A DNA stretch of 64,000 nucleotides from NCBI GenBank assembly GCA_034401795.1, contig CM067371.1, forward strand, positions 81,798,628 through 81,862,627, in the 5' to 3' direction. The position numbers were made by a program, and so were the translations under genes. Under the pieces are notes generated by a model, which searched no databases, was not told the DNA's origin, and saw nothing but the letters and a program-made list of their open reading frames with translations. This DNA comes from Chaetoderma sp. LZ-2023a (lineage: Eukaryota; Mollusca; Caudofoveata; Chaetodermatida; Chaetodermatidae). Position 1 is the stretch's first letter, and each line of letters begins with the position of its first letter. Positions 47,395-58,440 of the stretch are shown here, one piece after another.

Positions 47395-48469
47395 TTCTAA
47401 TTATATACCAGCTGAGTGCTGCAACGATGTGCCAGGCAACGGGTCTCATTTAAGACCACCGCTGTACCTTTAAAACATAGCATTTGTTAGAGCGTAAGGA
47501 ATAACAATTTCAGGCAAATTATTTTCAAAATATGCCACATCTCTTCGAGATATACTTCCCTTAAAGGTAAGCGAATACGTTTAATTGGTGAAAGGGCTAA
47601 TGATTGCCACTCTATGCAGTTGTCTACAGTTAAACCTGTCTATAGCGACTACATACTTTGGTGGTGACTAAAAGAAGGTGGCTTCTTAAAATTGCTGGTT
47701 GTAAGACCATCATGACAATCTTTTTACAGCAAAGGTTAAACATCCAGTGATATTCCTTGTATAAATCACAAGACCACAGCGCAACACTCGGGCCAACAGT
47801 TTCCAGTCAAATTAATTTCAAAATACACAACAGAATATTTCTTATGTAGTAATGTAGTCTTCGTATCTGGTATTTCGGGTTCAAAGTGTTAAGTCTTTGT
47901 ATTTGATCCGAGCATGCAATCTTGAAGAATAAAATCATAAAATCATTGCTATATAAATTATTATAACGTTTTGGTAAACAAGAGATCGGTCCTGTACTAT
48001 CACTGTTATACAGACAGAAGTTCACTGTTCACAGTTCACACTAGGATTTAACTAGAAACAATTCTAATATAAAATCTTCGAATGCTCGAATAGCGCGAGA
48101 AATGGGCTGGGTCAGCTCTCAAAATACAGCAAGTGCATCCATCCCATATTCCCACGCACCCAGTAACACACTTGCACCGGCAGAATGACAGTCACAGGAG
48201 TGCCATTACATTCACAGTGGTCAGCGAAGGCATGCCATGTCATCATGTAGGACTACTTTTGCGGAGTTTTAATTATAGCCTAGAACGGTTAGCTCTCACA
48301 TACATAGATCTATAGGCCCTGCCTAATGCATACAGGATGCAGTGACATAGCGCAATTATTGGTGCTGGTCTGGTGACCTCATTTTCCTCGATGAGGCGAC
48401 GCGCCCATTATAAATAATCCATGACGTAAATCCATGGTTATTGGTTAATGAACCAACCATGTCAAGGTT
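47395..48469. other. Gene-free interval left of the Polinton
   Basis: A hairpin-family half (CCAGTCAAATTAATTTCAAA) lies at about 47800-47823. No gene recognised. Confidence 0.5.
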
Positions 48470-48895
48470 TGTAGTATAGTGGGTCGCTGCCCACTATTGT
48501 TCTTTTCGTTGGAATGTGTTTTTAACCAATCAAAACGCTGCATTTCTGTTCGCTATTGTTTGGAGAACAATGACGACTATAAGGGCACATTTTCTAGATA
48601 ACAATGGCGCACAGCCGCACACGTTATTGAGATCTGCACCACTCTGGATTGTTCTAGTATTTTGAAGAAGTTAATCCTTAAAAGTTGTGTATTTTACGTT
48701 TAAATGTAGTGGCGGCGCTCCCCCCTCCGTGGTTATCTACCGTTGTAATGTAAAAATAATAGAGTTTAAGAGGAGGAGTGAGAATAGTAGAGAGTGGTAT
48801 TGATAATAGTAAAATAATAGAGTTTAAGAGGTGGTCTGATAAGGGAGGTCGTAGGAGGAGGAGGAGGAGGCTGAGGATGAATGCTATGGCGGCCG
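48470..48895 (+). repeat. Left terminal region of the Polinton
   Basis: Shares GTAGTATAGTGGG, AACAATGGCGCACAGCC, TTAAAAGTTGTGTATTTTAC and GGTGGTCTGATAAGGGAGGT, in order, with the TIR at 28075. The first base is T instead of A, and the GAACAATGGCGAACA boxes are fewer and diverged. Confidence 0.75.
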
Positions 48896-48928
48896 GCCGG
48901 TCTCTGCCTGGCGCTGTTCTCTGCGCGT

Positions 48929-48936
48929 ATTTAAGC
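48929..48936 (+). promoter_or_regulatory. Putative TATA box of the polymerase gene
   Basis: TATTTAAG about 138 bp upstream of the ATG at 49067; no other TATA-like element lies closer in a GC-rich setting. Transcription start not identifiable. Confidence 0.35.
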
Positions 48937-49066
48937 CCGCTTGTATAGTTCGCTATCGCTATTTGTTCTTTCTTAAAGAAAATGTATAGAGATTTTAAGA
49001 GAATAATTTTTTAAAACATTTTATATTAACGAGGAGTAAATAAGTGTGTGTTAAAGACATAACAAA

Positions 49067-50711
49067 ATGGCAGATAATTTAAGCGCCGATATTAAAGAAT
49101 GCGAAGATGCTGTTAAGGTGATTTTGCAGCAGATGCGTGACTCTGATGCGTCAGGATTAAACGTGGATCGACCCTATTCACCTGATGAACATGTGGATAA
49201 CCGTTTATATCTGGGCTCTACGTTGTATGAACCCAACCTTTCAATTCTGCACGTATCTTATGAACATAGCGACGTTGCATTACGTGAAGTCATTCCAGAA
49301 CTGTCTGTTACCGATGCTGATTTTTTCAATTATTTGGACGATTTATACGATTATGACATAATCATACCTGCACAACCTGCTTCCACCGATGATCAAACCA
49401 TACATACTAGAACTGAACTATCTATTCCTGATCTGAGTACCGTACCATCATCATTTGTTAATTATCCTCATAACGAATGTGACGCAATTGATTCTAGTTA
49501 TTCTACTGATGTACGTGATGGACACGATCTAAATTTAATTGACGTTGAGCCTTTCACTAATGCCCTATCTCAGGATTTAGTATGTCTTCCTAACGATTAC
49601 GACTTAAATTTATTTGATGCTGTGCCAGTTCCTGTATGTATTGTGCCTTCTACTAATGGCATATCACAGGATTTTGTATGCCTTCCTAATGATTACGACC
49701 TAAATTTATTTGACATTGTACCAGTTCCAGACTGTATTGTGCCTTCTGTTAATGATTTATCTCTGGATTTAGCATGCCTTCCTAACGATTCCGACCTAAA
49801 TTTATTTGATGCTGCATCAGTTCCTGACTGTATTGTGTCTTCTGCTAATGACATATCACCGGATTTAGCAGGCCTTCCTAATGATTTCGAGCTAAATTTA
49901 TGTGATATGCCAGACCGTTTTGCGTCTTCTGCTAATGACTTATCTCTGGATTTAGCATGCCTTCCTAACAATTCCGCTTATCGCATCGATGTTCCTACTC
50001 ATCAAACTCTTATTGACACACGTGCAAATCATACATCAGATGAAATTAGTCTCATCGCTGATGAAATCAGTCGATGTATATCAGAGAATATAGTGCTTAC
50101 AGATGATCTACTTAATCATTATTTGCAACACTATGAGCGCGCTCAAATCGGAGGGTCGGTAGTTGATTATACCAACTATATATCTGTGGAGACTGTTCGC
50201 AAATACCGCAGTAAAAAGTTTCATCTCGAAGGTACTGAATATAATGTATCTTTTAAAAGTTATCCTATAGCCGATACACCACTTTCACATCTCTGAGTTC
50301 GTGTCAGGCATCTTTCAATCTTTGCTCGATACATATAGCGAATATAGCAATGTTCAGCCGAATGATCATGTGAGAATCGAGTTGATTCACCCTTCTTTGG
50401 CAATGCCGATAGTGATGGATTTTAGGCTATGGAATGAAATTAACCCCGACATAATTTTAGAATCAGTGGAAAAAGTCATTCAGTCAAATACTGATTGCAG
50501 GTTATCAGAGGGTTTTGAATTTCACGTCTTTCGTGTAGAGGACCACAACTCAGGTGGGCGAAATGATACTCTCCTAGGCGCGAGCGATACTAGACATTTA
50601 AATTTATTAAATTTACATTCATCTTATTTAGATGCATACATGCGCATAAAAAATGTGTTATACCTGTATGCGCCAAATATCCATTCTGTTTCGCGGCAGG
50701 AATATTTTTAG
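49067..50711 (+). pseudogene. PolB: Polinton DNA polymerase B, N-terminal region
   Basis: The frame from ATG 49067 to 50296 is acidic. Residues about 165-310 form five or six copies of a ~35-residue repeat (LPNDYDLNLFD, then VPDCIVPSxNDLS). It ends in a basic motif (TVRKYRSKKFHLEGTEYNVS) that precedes the conserved N-terminal domain of Polinton polymerases. That domain continues in another frame at 50301-50711 (QPNDHVRIELIHPSLAMPIV, ESVEKVIQSN). The sequence then reads on, in a third frame, into the ORF at 50732. So this is most simply the 5' part of one ~1,600-codon polymerase gene broken near 50290 and near 50650-50700. The repeat domain is unusual and could be scaffold-like or disordered. 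Confidence 0.7.
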
Positions 50712-50731
50712 TAATAAAATATATTGAAAAA

Positions 50732-53700
50732 ATGAACAAATTAATCGCCACACATGAATGGAATAATTTGATACGTAATAAAACATATTTGACGCATATG
50801 ACGCGTGAATATCATATGGCTTGTAGTATTCCTGAACGCGAAATTAATAGTACTGATTGGAACAAATTTCAGGAACATTTTCGCAATCAATTTTCTATTC
50901 AAGTCTACTCAGAGTCAACGCATGAACGCCTATTCGGTAGCGCTTCCCCGAGTTTACCATGCATAAATCCTTTGCATTCAGAGCGTGATAATCATATATC
51001 TTTAATCATGTCTTTGGCCGCATGTACTGATTGTAATCGTAAGTTTTATAACCGTCAATGTATGTCGAACCACCTCTCTAATGGGACCTGCGAAATGGTG
51101 AAGTCGTGCCCCCACTGTTTCAGTCGCAGACGTAAAGATGACGATGAACACGTATGCGGTATGACAAAATGTCACTCGTGTAAAGAAATGTATGTTATTA
51201 CTGAAAATCATATGTGTTATCATAAAGTAATTGAAGAACCTATTATGTCATTATACCATGCACGCTCTATGTGTATGAATGCCCACAATTGTAGTTACGA
51301 ATTTTTTCAAAAATACATCATTTACGATACAGAAACATATTTATTACCTATCGACAGTAGCAATACTAATATTCTAGCCGAGCATAAAGTCAATCACATG
51401 GTTGCCAACATATGTTGTGATGCGTGCTTCGAACAACTGCTCGAAGACAATTGCTCTACATGTCATCGAGGCACGAATTATGGATATGTTCACTTTCATG
51501 GGCTAGACGCGGTGGATCAGTTCATTAGCTGGTTGACACATGTTAAGGCTGCGCATGTCGGTAAACAAATCACTAGAAAATATGTTTTCTCTGACTACTT
51601 GGTGATCGCTCACAACGCGCGTGCCTATGATTCTCTTTTACTCCTTCAATGCATTTGCAAAACCACTAACCTGCATCTTAAACATACAAATATTATCATG
51701 CGCGGTCATTCAGTTCTCTCATTTGATGTAGGTACTATTCGGTTTATCGATTCCATTAACCTTTTTCCCCTTTCATTATGTAAGGTGGGCGATGCTTTTA
51801 ATCTTTCTGTTCAAAAGGGGACATTTCCCCATCAGCTCAATATGCCTCAATATTGGGGTACGGTAATACCGTTTCCCGAGTGGGAGCTATTCTGTCCACA
51901 AAATATGAATGTGAATGAATTAATCGAATTTGATCGCTGGTACCAGATATCTAGACACGAGTGCTATGATGTCGATAAAAATCTCATCGAATATTGTAAT
52001 GATGACGTAACTGTCCTACGTTTAGCCAAGTCTAGATTTAAGACTTTATTTTCTGAATCGACGGATGGACAAAACCCATTTGTGACAGGGATAACGCTAG
52101 TGGGAGTGGGTAATGCAGCCTATCGCGCTTTATGGCTTCGACCTGGGAGCATACAGACTTTACCTGATTTCTCACTAAGAGCAAAACGTGCTTATAGTGT
52201 TGTGGGTGTAGAATGGATGGAATGGGTCAGTCAATGCGAGGGTCACCAAATCGTGCCTGCGCTAAATGGCGGTGAACAGAAAATATGCGGACATCAGGTG
52301 GATGGAATTGATGCATCTGCAAATATTATTTTCGTGTTCTTAGGTTGTAAATTCCACGGACATGAGTCTGCTTGTTGTGGTGATAAGCATGAAACGACAT
52401 ATACACCATATGGTGATCAGACATATGAAGAAGCATTTTCCGTGCTTCAATGTCGCATTTCTTTATTTGAATCGCATGGATATATGGTGAGAATTATGTG
52501 GGAATGCGACTTTAAGAAACAAGTCGCTGATTCCTCTGGGCTAAATGATTTTATCACCGAATTGGACACCCAATATCACCACGTGATGTGCTATTCGGTG
52601 GCCGTACATCCGCGATTCGTTTATTTATGGAAGCGGATGAGCATACAACAATCGAATATTTAGACTGCATTTCCATGTTTCCTTCAGTGATGAAACAACA
52701 TTGTTTTCCAGAAGGGTCATATACAGTTCCAAGAGGCGATGACTTGAGTGATAAGATGGTGCATGACTTCTTTGGTCTTATTAAATGCAAAGTCCTTCCA
52801 CCTCGTGACCTGCTCGAATAAATTCACGCCTCATGTTTGTACTATGCGACGAATGCGCAAAAAATGAACAATCTTCTGCATGTGAACATACGGAAGAACA
52901 GCGCAGTTTATGTGGAACATGGACTACTCCAGAGTTACAGTTAGCTATATGCAATGGTTATGTCATTAAAAAAATGTATGAAGTATGGCATTATCACGCA
53001 TCATTGCAATATGAGCCGCATGGCGACGATGGGTTATTTTCAGAATACATTAACCGTTTTCTGAAAATAAACAGGAAAGTAGCGGTGTTGTCCTGATTGT
53101 GACAGTAGTGAGAGTGAAAAGGCGAATTACATGGCTGACTATTATAAACATGAAGGAATACAGCTCAACCCTGCCAAAATATCGAATAACCTGGGTTTGC
53201 ACTTTGTTGCTAAATCCTGTTTGAATATTTTGTGGGGACGATTTTCTCTTCGTGATCACGAAAAGAATAGCATGATATCAACACGTAAAGGTCTACTCTC
53301 CCTTCTGAATGATAAAAGTAAAACTGCAGGATCCATTACATTCCTGAATGATAGTCTTCTAATGGTCTCCTATTCGGTCAATGATGAGTACGTTCAGTCA
53401 TCATTAAATACCAACTGTATTCTTGCATCTTTCGTGACAGCTTATGGACGAATAAAACTGTACGAAGTCTTGTCCTTACTCGGATGCCATGTAGCCTATC
53501 ACGATATGGATTCGGTGGTATTTAGTATCCGTGTAGGTGAGGCGACCATTCAAGAACGTAGTGGGTATCTAGGTTCTTGGACGAGTGAAATCCCCTCCGA
53601 TTACGAATTAACAAGTTTTTGCGCACTCAGTCCAAAAAACTATAGTTATGAAATGAAGTGTCGCATTGATCCATCGATCGTTAAACAGGTGACGAATGTT

Positions 53701-53955
53701 AAAGGTTTAACACTTGGTACCCAACAATCAAAACAAGTTAATTTTGATACAATGAAAAAATCCATTGAACAAATTATAAACGATGGTGGAATTACGGATA
53801 GTAATAGCATACTATTAAGCTACCCATCAACGATCACGTGCACTGATCATTTTAGAATTCTTTCAGTAAATAGCAGTAAGATTTTCAGACCCGTCTTTAA
53901 AAAAACGAATTTTGAAACTGGGAGCTTTATCATCAGTACCATATGGTTACATTAG
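50732..53955 (+). pseudogene. PolB: Protein-primed DNA polymerase B, exonuclease and polymerase domains
   Basis: Replicates the element from its termini by protein priming (family knowledge). Residues 98-163 of the first frame hold paired-Cys/His zinc-type motifs (CTDCNRKF, CPHC, CHSC). Exonuclease motifs are ExoI D199/E201 (YDTE), ExoII around N295-D300 (HNARAYD) and ExoIII Y421-D425 (YCNDD). The frame leaves register near 52588. The next frame gives the FGGRT motif and polymerase motif A (YLDCISMFPS). Further breaks are near 52825 and 53095. The last frame carries motif B (K..LNILWGRFS, about 53210) and motif C YHDMDS (about 53500). All catalytic residues survive, so decay is mild, but three frameshifts make a full product impossible without correction. 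Assembly indels are an alternative. Confidence 0.88.
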
Positions 53956-53960
53956 CGTAA

Positions 53961-53993
53961 TATAAATAGCAACATTGCACTTTTTCAGTCAGT
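53961..53993 (+). promoter_or_regulatory. TATA box plus Inr-like TCAGTCAGT
   Basis: TATAAATA at 53961-53968, with TCAGTCAGT 25-30 bp downstream and an ATG 10 bp beyond. The spacing is that of a canonical RNA polymerase II core promoter. Confidence 0.55.
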
Positions 53994-54002
53994 ACATAAA
54001 CA

Positions 54003-54161
54003 ATGTCGGTGTCATCCATGTCCGCCGAAGCTGCACTAGCTGCTCACGCTATGATAACAAATATTGCTAGTCTGTGTAACGATGATAAGGATAAGATGCG
54101 TGCATTGATTATGAGGCACATGCGGTTTGCTTTAAGAGATGACAAAATTAATGCTGGATGA
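54003..54161 (+). CDS. Small 52-residue ORF behind a TATA/Inr promoter
   Basis: MSVSSMSAEAALAAHAM, then a predicted helical charged segment (NDDKDKMRALIMRHMRFALR). Uninterrupted, starting about 12-16 bases after the Inr-like site. No family recognised. It may be a genuine short early gene or a 5' fragment of a broken one. Confidence 0.4.
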   Translation: MSVSSMSAEAALAAHAMITNIASLCNDDKDKMRALIMRHMRFALRDDKINAG

Positions 54162-54689
54162 ATTATACTCATGTCTGAAATTAGCAAGGGTTTATTAACC
54201 GAATATGGGATAGACATAGTGCATTGGGTTCACGTTTTAGTGTTGCGAAGCTACATTAATCGATGTCTTTCTCATTCATAACTTATGCTTAGTTATCGTA
54301 CGGATTACAAGCCTTATATTACCACAAGCATATTATGACTGAAAGTTGTTGTCATCCGCCATGAACTTACAGGCAGATAGTTTTCAAAATATTTTGTGCA
54401 TCCAGCGATAATACGCATCGACTTTAGTGTACCGAGTCTCTCAGCCGTGTTATGGTTAAAAGTTGGTCGTGCACGTTATTGTTCATAAAGTGTGCGATGG
54501 TAGAAGACAGTGTTCGTACCACATGAATATGTACATTACTGATTGAACAACCCATGCCATACATTCAAATTAAGCGCGTCTATGCATGTCATTGTAATGC
54601 ACGTGCTCCTCTGTATGCCATTGTGCGCATGGTATTTATGCCAGATGGCATTCAATCCATGTGCGGCTGTTCGCTATTGTTACTAATGA

Positions 54690-54699
54690 TATATAAAGG
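54690..54699 (+). promoter_or_regulatory. TATA box of the PC4-like gene
   Basis: TATATAAAGG, 45 bp before the ATG. Immediately upstream (about 54661-54682) is GTGCGGCTGTTCGCTATTG, a variant of the box iterated in the 5.58-kb element's TIRs. Confidence 0.45.
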
Positions 54700-54734
54700 C
54701 AGCAGTTTCACTCTATGATTATTCGTTCTCCACG

Positions 54735-55077
54735 ATGTCATCTGATCCTTGCTTTAAATATTTAAATCACACAGCGTCTTGGTGTGATCTTGGTAATACG
54801 TGTAAAGCGTGAACAATACGTTTTGGCGAAAAGTGGTGTATCGATCTATGACAGTTTCATCCTGATGGTTATCCCACTAAATGTGGTTTATATCTCAGCA
54901 TAGCAGTGTTTAAACAGCTGTTACAGATCATACCCGCAAGACAACGAGTGGGAATTATTGAAACATAATGCGAGTAATTTGCTGGCAGCATTGCCTAACT
55001 TTTACGTGTCTCCCGACGTGAGCAGTGACATGTTGTTTAGCCCGATACCTCAATGCTTTTACGGTGTGAAAAAGTGA
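54735..55077 (+). pseudogene. PC4 (p15)-like transcriptional coactivator / ssDNA-binding protein
   Basis: One frame from ATG 54735 reads through TGA at 54810-54812 and 54849-54851. It shows the PC4 pattern: a strand with IRFGEKWCIDL, a Q/R-x-F-H/Y position, GYPTKCGLYLS matching the KKGISL loop, then FKQLL. The end (QDNEWELLKH, ALPNFYVSP, to TGA 55077) needs a one-base frame change near 54940. Both TGA codons lie where PC4 proteins often have Arg or a basic residue, fitting CGA-to-TGA decay. PC4 proteins bind single-stranded DNA and stimulate polymerase II. I do not know it as a Polinton core gene. The assignment is by eye. Confidence 0.6.
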
Positions 55078-55081
55078 GAAC

Positions 55082-55606
55082 ATGAATGACATTCCATCCA
55101 CTAGTGATTCCGCAGAGATGTCTAATAACGCCAAGCTTACTACGGATGCTATATACCTTGATGAGTTTTTAAGCGATGATGAAATAAATCTTGTCGATGA
55201 CGATGATACCATCAAACTGTGTCACTATTGTAAAACTATGGGGCTGCCACATCATTATTGTCCTACGAATCATGTGCAAAAGATTAGTCCGAAATTATTC
55301 GCATTCATGCTGTGTGAAAAGATACATTCGTTGGTTGTGCGAGATTGTTACGGATGTCTAGTAAATCATCCGAGTCATCGTGAACATTCTTGTTTAGGGA
55401 TTGATGTTTACCTTAATCTAATTGACAATTTTGAACTGTATAATGAGGCAGCATTATTAGAAATGGACGAAGCCGAATATTGCGCTCAGCTAGCCTGCCA
55501 TTACTATATATATGAACATTGTACTGAACTGTACCATATGTGTATGACGGAATGGTATAGGTACATTGTGGATGTAATTTATGAAAAACAGATGTTATCA
55601 CCATAA
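55082..55606 (+). CDS. Cys-rich conserved Polinton-associated protein
   Basis: Intact 174 residues starting 5 bases after the previous stop. An acidic N-terminus (FLSDDEINLVDDDD) is followed by a CHYCKTMGLPHHYCPTNH metal-binding-type cluster and DCYGCLVNHPSHREHSCLG, a motif I associate with a small uncharacterised protein in invertebrate Polintons. The C-terminal half is helical and Tyr/Glu-rich (YNEAALLEMDEAEYCAQLAC). Probably zinc-binding; its role is unknown, perhaps early or regulatory. It is one of few intact genes in the element. Confidence 0.6.
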   Translation: MNDIPSTSDSAEMSNNAKLTTDAIYLDEFLSDDEINLVDDDDTIKLCHYCKTMGLPHHYCPTNHVQKISPKLFAFMLCEKIHSLVVRDCYGCLVNHPSHREHSCLGIDVYLNLIDNFELYNEAALLEMDEAEYCAQLACHYYIYEHCTELYHMCMTEWYRYIVDVIYEKQMLSP

Positions 55607-56160
55607 CTATAATTCATATTTTCTCTATGCGCATATTAATTTATTTAGTTTTATTTAAAATTAACCGTGTTTTTAAGCATTAAAACACCGGATAATTTTT
55701 AATAAAATCATATATGTATTCTATTTTATTTTTTTTAAATAACATAATTAATTGTTTTATTTCGTCAATCGTAGCTTTGTAAAATATGTTGTATTTGATG
55801 TATTTTTTCGTATCTTTGTAACGATATGTATTATTAATGTATGTATTAATAAAAAAAAGTTTTAAAATCGGATTTCGCTTGCTCTCTGTCTCTCTCTCTC
55901 TCTCTCTTTATCTGTCATTAGCAACTCGCTAGTCACTCTCCCGCCTCCTCCGCATGTGTTAGTATGCCTGCTTTTCACTTGACAGTGCGTGCCATTGCTA
56001 TTCTTTAGAGAAGAATGGTCCAGGTGAATGAATGATAGAGTGAGCTGAATAGCGCATACTTAAATAAAACACCGTTAGATGGTTTTTTGTTCAATTTCAT
56101 GACAAAATATTCACTGAATATTGTGTTTATTTTTGTAACTATTTAAAGATGTCATAGATT
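55607..56160. other. AT-rich intergenic region of the Polinton
   Basis: AATAAA-type signals follow the preceding gene (about 55701 and 55848), and a short (CT)n tract lies at about 55884-55907. It contains a variant of the terminal box (GTGCCATTGCTATTC, about 55988). No gene. Confidence 0.5.
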
Positions 56161-56632
56161 CGTCGCACAAGTATCTGATGTCATAATCATACACTTAAAT
56201 GTTCATAGCATTTCTGCTCTGTAGCGTGTATATGACGACACAATTCTTAAACGTACATAGCATTTCTCCTACATCACCAGTATCTGACATCACAATCATA
56301 GCATTTCTCCTAATTTTATGATGCAATTTTTAAATGGACATAGCATTCCTCCTACGTCTCGAGTATCTGAGGTCGCAATCATAGTATTTCTCCTAATTTT
56401 GCATAACAATTCTTATATGTACATATCATTTCACCTATGTCACGAGTATCTGACGTCACAATCATAGCATTTCTCATAATTTTACATCACAATTCTTAAA
56501 TGGACATAGCATTTCTCCTACATTTTGAGTATCTGATGTTGAAATCATAGCATTTCTCCCAATTTACAGGGCATTCTTAAATGGACATAGCATTTCTCTT
56601 ACGTCACAATTATATGACATCACAATTCATAA
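56160..56632. repeat. Tandem array, ~85-bp unit with CRE-like TGACGTCA
   Basis: Five or so diverged units contain AGTATCTGACGTCACAATCA, TAGCATTTCTCC and CTTAAATGGACATAGC. TGACGTCA or TGAxxTCA recurs once or twice per unit. It lies just upstream of the ATPase, in the largest non-coding gap of the element. Confidence 0.85.
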
Positions 56633-56703
56633 TGCTCGCTAACCTGTAAGCATTGATAAAGTATACGCAGAAGAGTAACTACATATTACATCGTAGTGAT
56701 GGT

Positions 56704-56771
56704 TCACACGTGTCCACGTACGCCTAAGGTATATATATATATACCTTCTTAGTCGTACGTGGACACATGTG
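56704..56771. promoter_or_regulatory. Long hairpin / cruciform spanning the ATPase start
   Basis: CACACGTGTCCACGTACG and its mirror CGTACGTGGACACATGTGTG enclose TAAGG-(TA)n-CCTT. The near-perfect stem is about 28 bp. The ATPase's first ATG (56767) is inside the 3' arm; the next in-frame ATG is at 56782, outside it. Confidence 0.7.
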
Positions 56772-57423
56772 TGCTGACGCAATGGCAGCAATGCTTGACT
56801 GCAATATGTCATTACCTCACCCATTTACTATGATTGTCTGCGGACCAATGCAGTGCGGTAAAACTGAGATGATAAAAGCACTAATAAGATATCCCTATGC
56901 CATTACTCCCCCTCCACAGAAGATTGTGTACTGCTATCGTGCATGGCAAGATGGGTATAACGATTTGGCGAAAGAAGTTGAATTTAAAGAGGGTGTGAAT
57001 GTTGAACTAGACAGAAGTTGCAGAACATTGGTGGTGCTCGACGATTTGATGAATAAATGCGACGAGAATGTGGCTGACCTATTTACAAAACGTTCTCACC
57101 ATGAATATTGTAGCATAATATTTGTCGCACAAAATCTGTTTCACAAGTCGTGCAATCAACGTGACTTATCAGTTAACTGTCTTTACATGGTATTGTTTAA
57201 GAATCCACGTGATGTATCATCCATTTGTTCCTTATCTAATCAGATGTACCCAGGCAATACAAAGTATTTGGTCGAATCATATAAGGACGCTATACGCGAA
57301 CCTCACTCATATCTACTCCTAGATTTGAAACAGACGACACCTGACAATATCAGACTCCATTCATCTGTTCATCTGAAGGAGGGGTGCTACGTTTACATAC
57401 CTAAAAAAAATGGTATCACGTAA
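56767..57423 (+). CDS. Genome-packaging ATPase (FtsK/HerA, A32-like)
   Basis: Drives DNA into the capsid in Polintons and related viruses. The 218 residues are intact. Walker A GPMQCGKT is at 26-33, Walker B RTLVVLDD at 86-93 and a sensor-like Gln at 122 (IIFVAQN). The start MSLPHPFTMIVCGP is typical. The first ATG is embedded in a hairpin; ATG 56782 (Met6) is an equally good start and loses no domain. The 3' end overlaps the next gene's ATG at 57410. Length and motif spacing match Polinton ATPases. Confidence 0.93.
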   Translation: MCADAMAAMLDCNMSLPHPFTMIVCGPMQCGKTEMIKALIRYPYAITPPPQKIVYCYRAWQDGYNDLAKEVEFKEGVNVELDRSCRTLVVLDDLMNKCDENVADLFTKRSHHEYCSIIFVAQNLFHKSCNQRDLSVNCLYMVLFKNPRDVSSICSLSNQMYPGNTKYLVESYKDAIREPHSYLLLDLKQTTPDNIRLHSSVHLKEGCYVYIPKKNGIT

Positions 57424-57745
57424 AACGGAATGCCATTTACCTATGCTGCAATATTTGGCTAAAGCAAAGCCTTCAATCAGAAATGATGTAATCAAACAGG
57501 GTTCGAACGAATTGGTGGATGTACTATGCAAATCATGCCTAAACGTATTACGTGGGAATGTTCATCTCACTAAAATACAATACAAGTAACTGAGTAAATA
57601 TAAAGCGAAAATGCGTATGCTAACTAGTCGTCGTGTGCCATATGCATGTTAAAGAAATTTGCTACAAACAGGTGGATTTTTAGGAGCCTTATTACCAGCG
57701 GTGATCGGTATGCTAGCACCATTAATTGGTAAACTGTTCACGTGA
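57410..57745 (+). pseudogene. Small conserved Polinton protein with hydrophobic Gly-rich C-terminus
   Basis: Overlapping the ATPase end by 14 bases, the frame reads LPMLQYLAKAKPSIRNDVIK, then CLNVLRGNVHLTK, TAA (57587-57589), a basic segment, a second TAA (about 57653), and LLQTGGFLGALLPAVIGMLA to TGA 57745. The order matches a short basic-then-hydrophobic protein found right after the ATPase in many Polintons; it may be membrane-active. Two in-frame TAA codons break it. Confidence 0.65.
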
Positions 57746-57749
57746 AAAG

Positions 57750-58440
57750 ATGGAACATGCACGAACAATGGCGCTAGTTCCGCATGAATTGATAGGTAAT
57801 TTAAATGAACAGAGTAAAATATCATTGCTACAGACAGATCCATCGATACGTAAAGCTATTAGTCTCGACAACGAGATATCAAATATATTAGCCAGACACG
57901 ATCTGACTGAGAATGAAAAAGCAAAATCATATTCACAAGTATTGGATAAGCATAGGCATTACTATCAGCACACGCAAGGACATCAACAACAATATCAACC
58001 GATACCTCTACAGCCCATAACTAACTACGATGCACTGCACACACAAATACTTGAACATACTTTGAGGGGAATACCAAAAACGTACAAGACAAAAGCCGGT
58101 GGAGTAATTTGATATTTTACGTTCGGTTCCTGAACGTTTTTACGTTAATGATTTGGGCGAAGTGACAATAGAGGGTACGTTTTTCCCAAAAAGTAATGTA
58201 CTCGACCTGCTTACAAATGTAGTAGCGCATGGGCGTAAACCTCTTATGGCTGGTATGCATGATCAAGTGGAGGGAAAGTTTCTTGCTGTTGTGTGACCTA
58301 AACATACCCCGCAGATTTGTAGGGCAAGAGAAAACGATGAGACAGATATATAATGGTGCAGAAAAGGATGTTAGCGCCAGTGAGTACACGTCTACGCCTG
58401 TGACTAAAAGAATACGTAGAAAGAGTTCTCTAGCAGGCAT
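57750..58440 (+). pseudogene. Conserved Polinton protein of unknown function
   Basis: Starts MEHARTMALVPHELIG; residues 30-70 carry LDNEISNILARHDLTENEKA and SYSQVLDKHRHYY, a motif of a protein usually lying next to the ATPase and integrase in Polintons. The C-terminal half continues in a second frame from about 58111 (VPERFYVNDLGEVTIEGTF, SNVLDLL). A third frame follows near 58285 (LNIPRRFVGQ, then KRIRRKSSLAG). The end merges without a visible stop into the integrase frame. Role unknown; virion or DNA-associated is possible from the basic tail. Confidence 0.65.
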
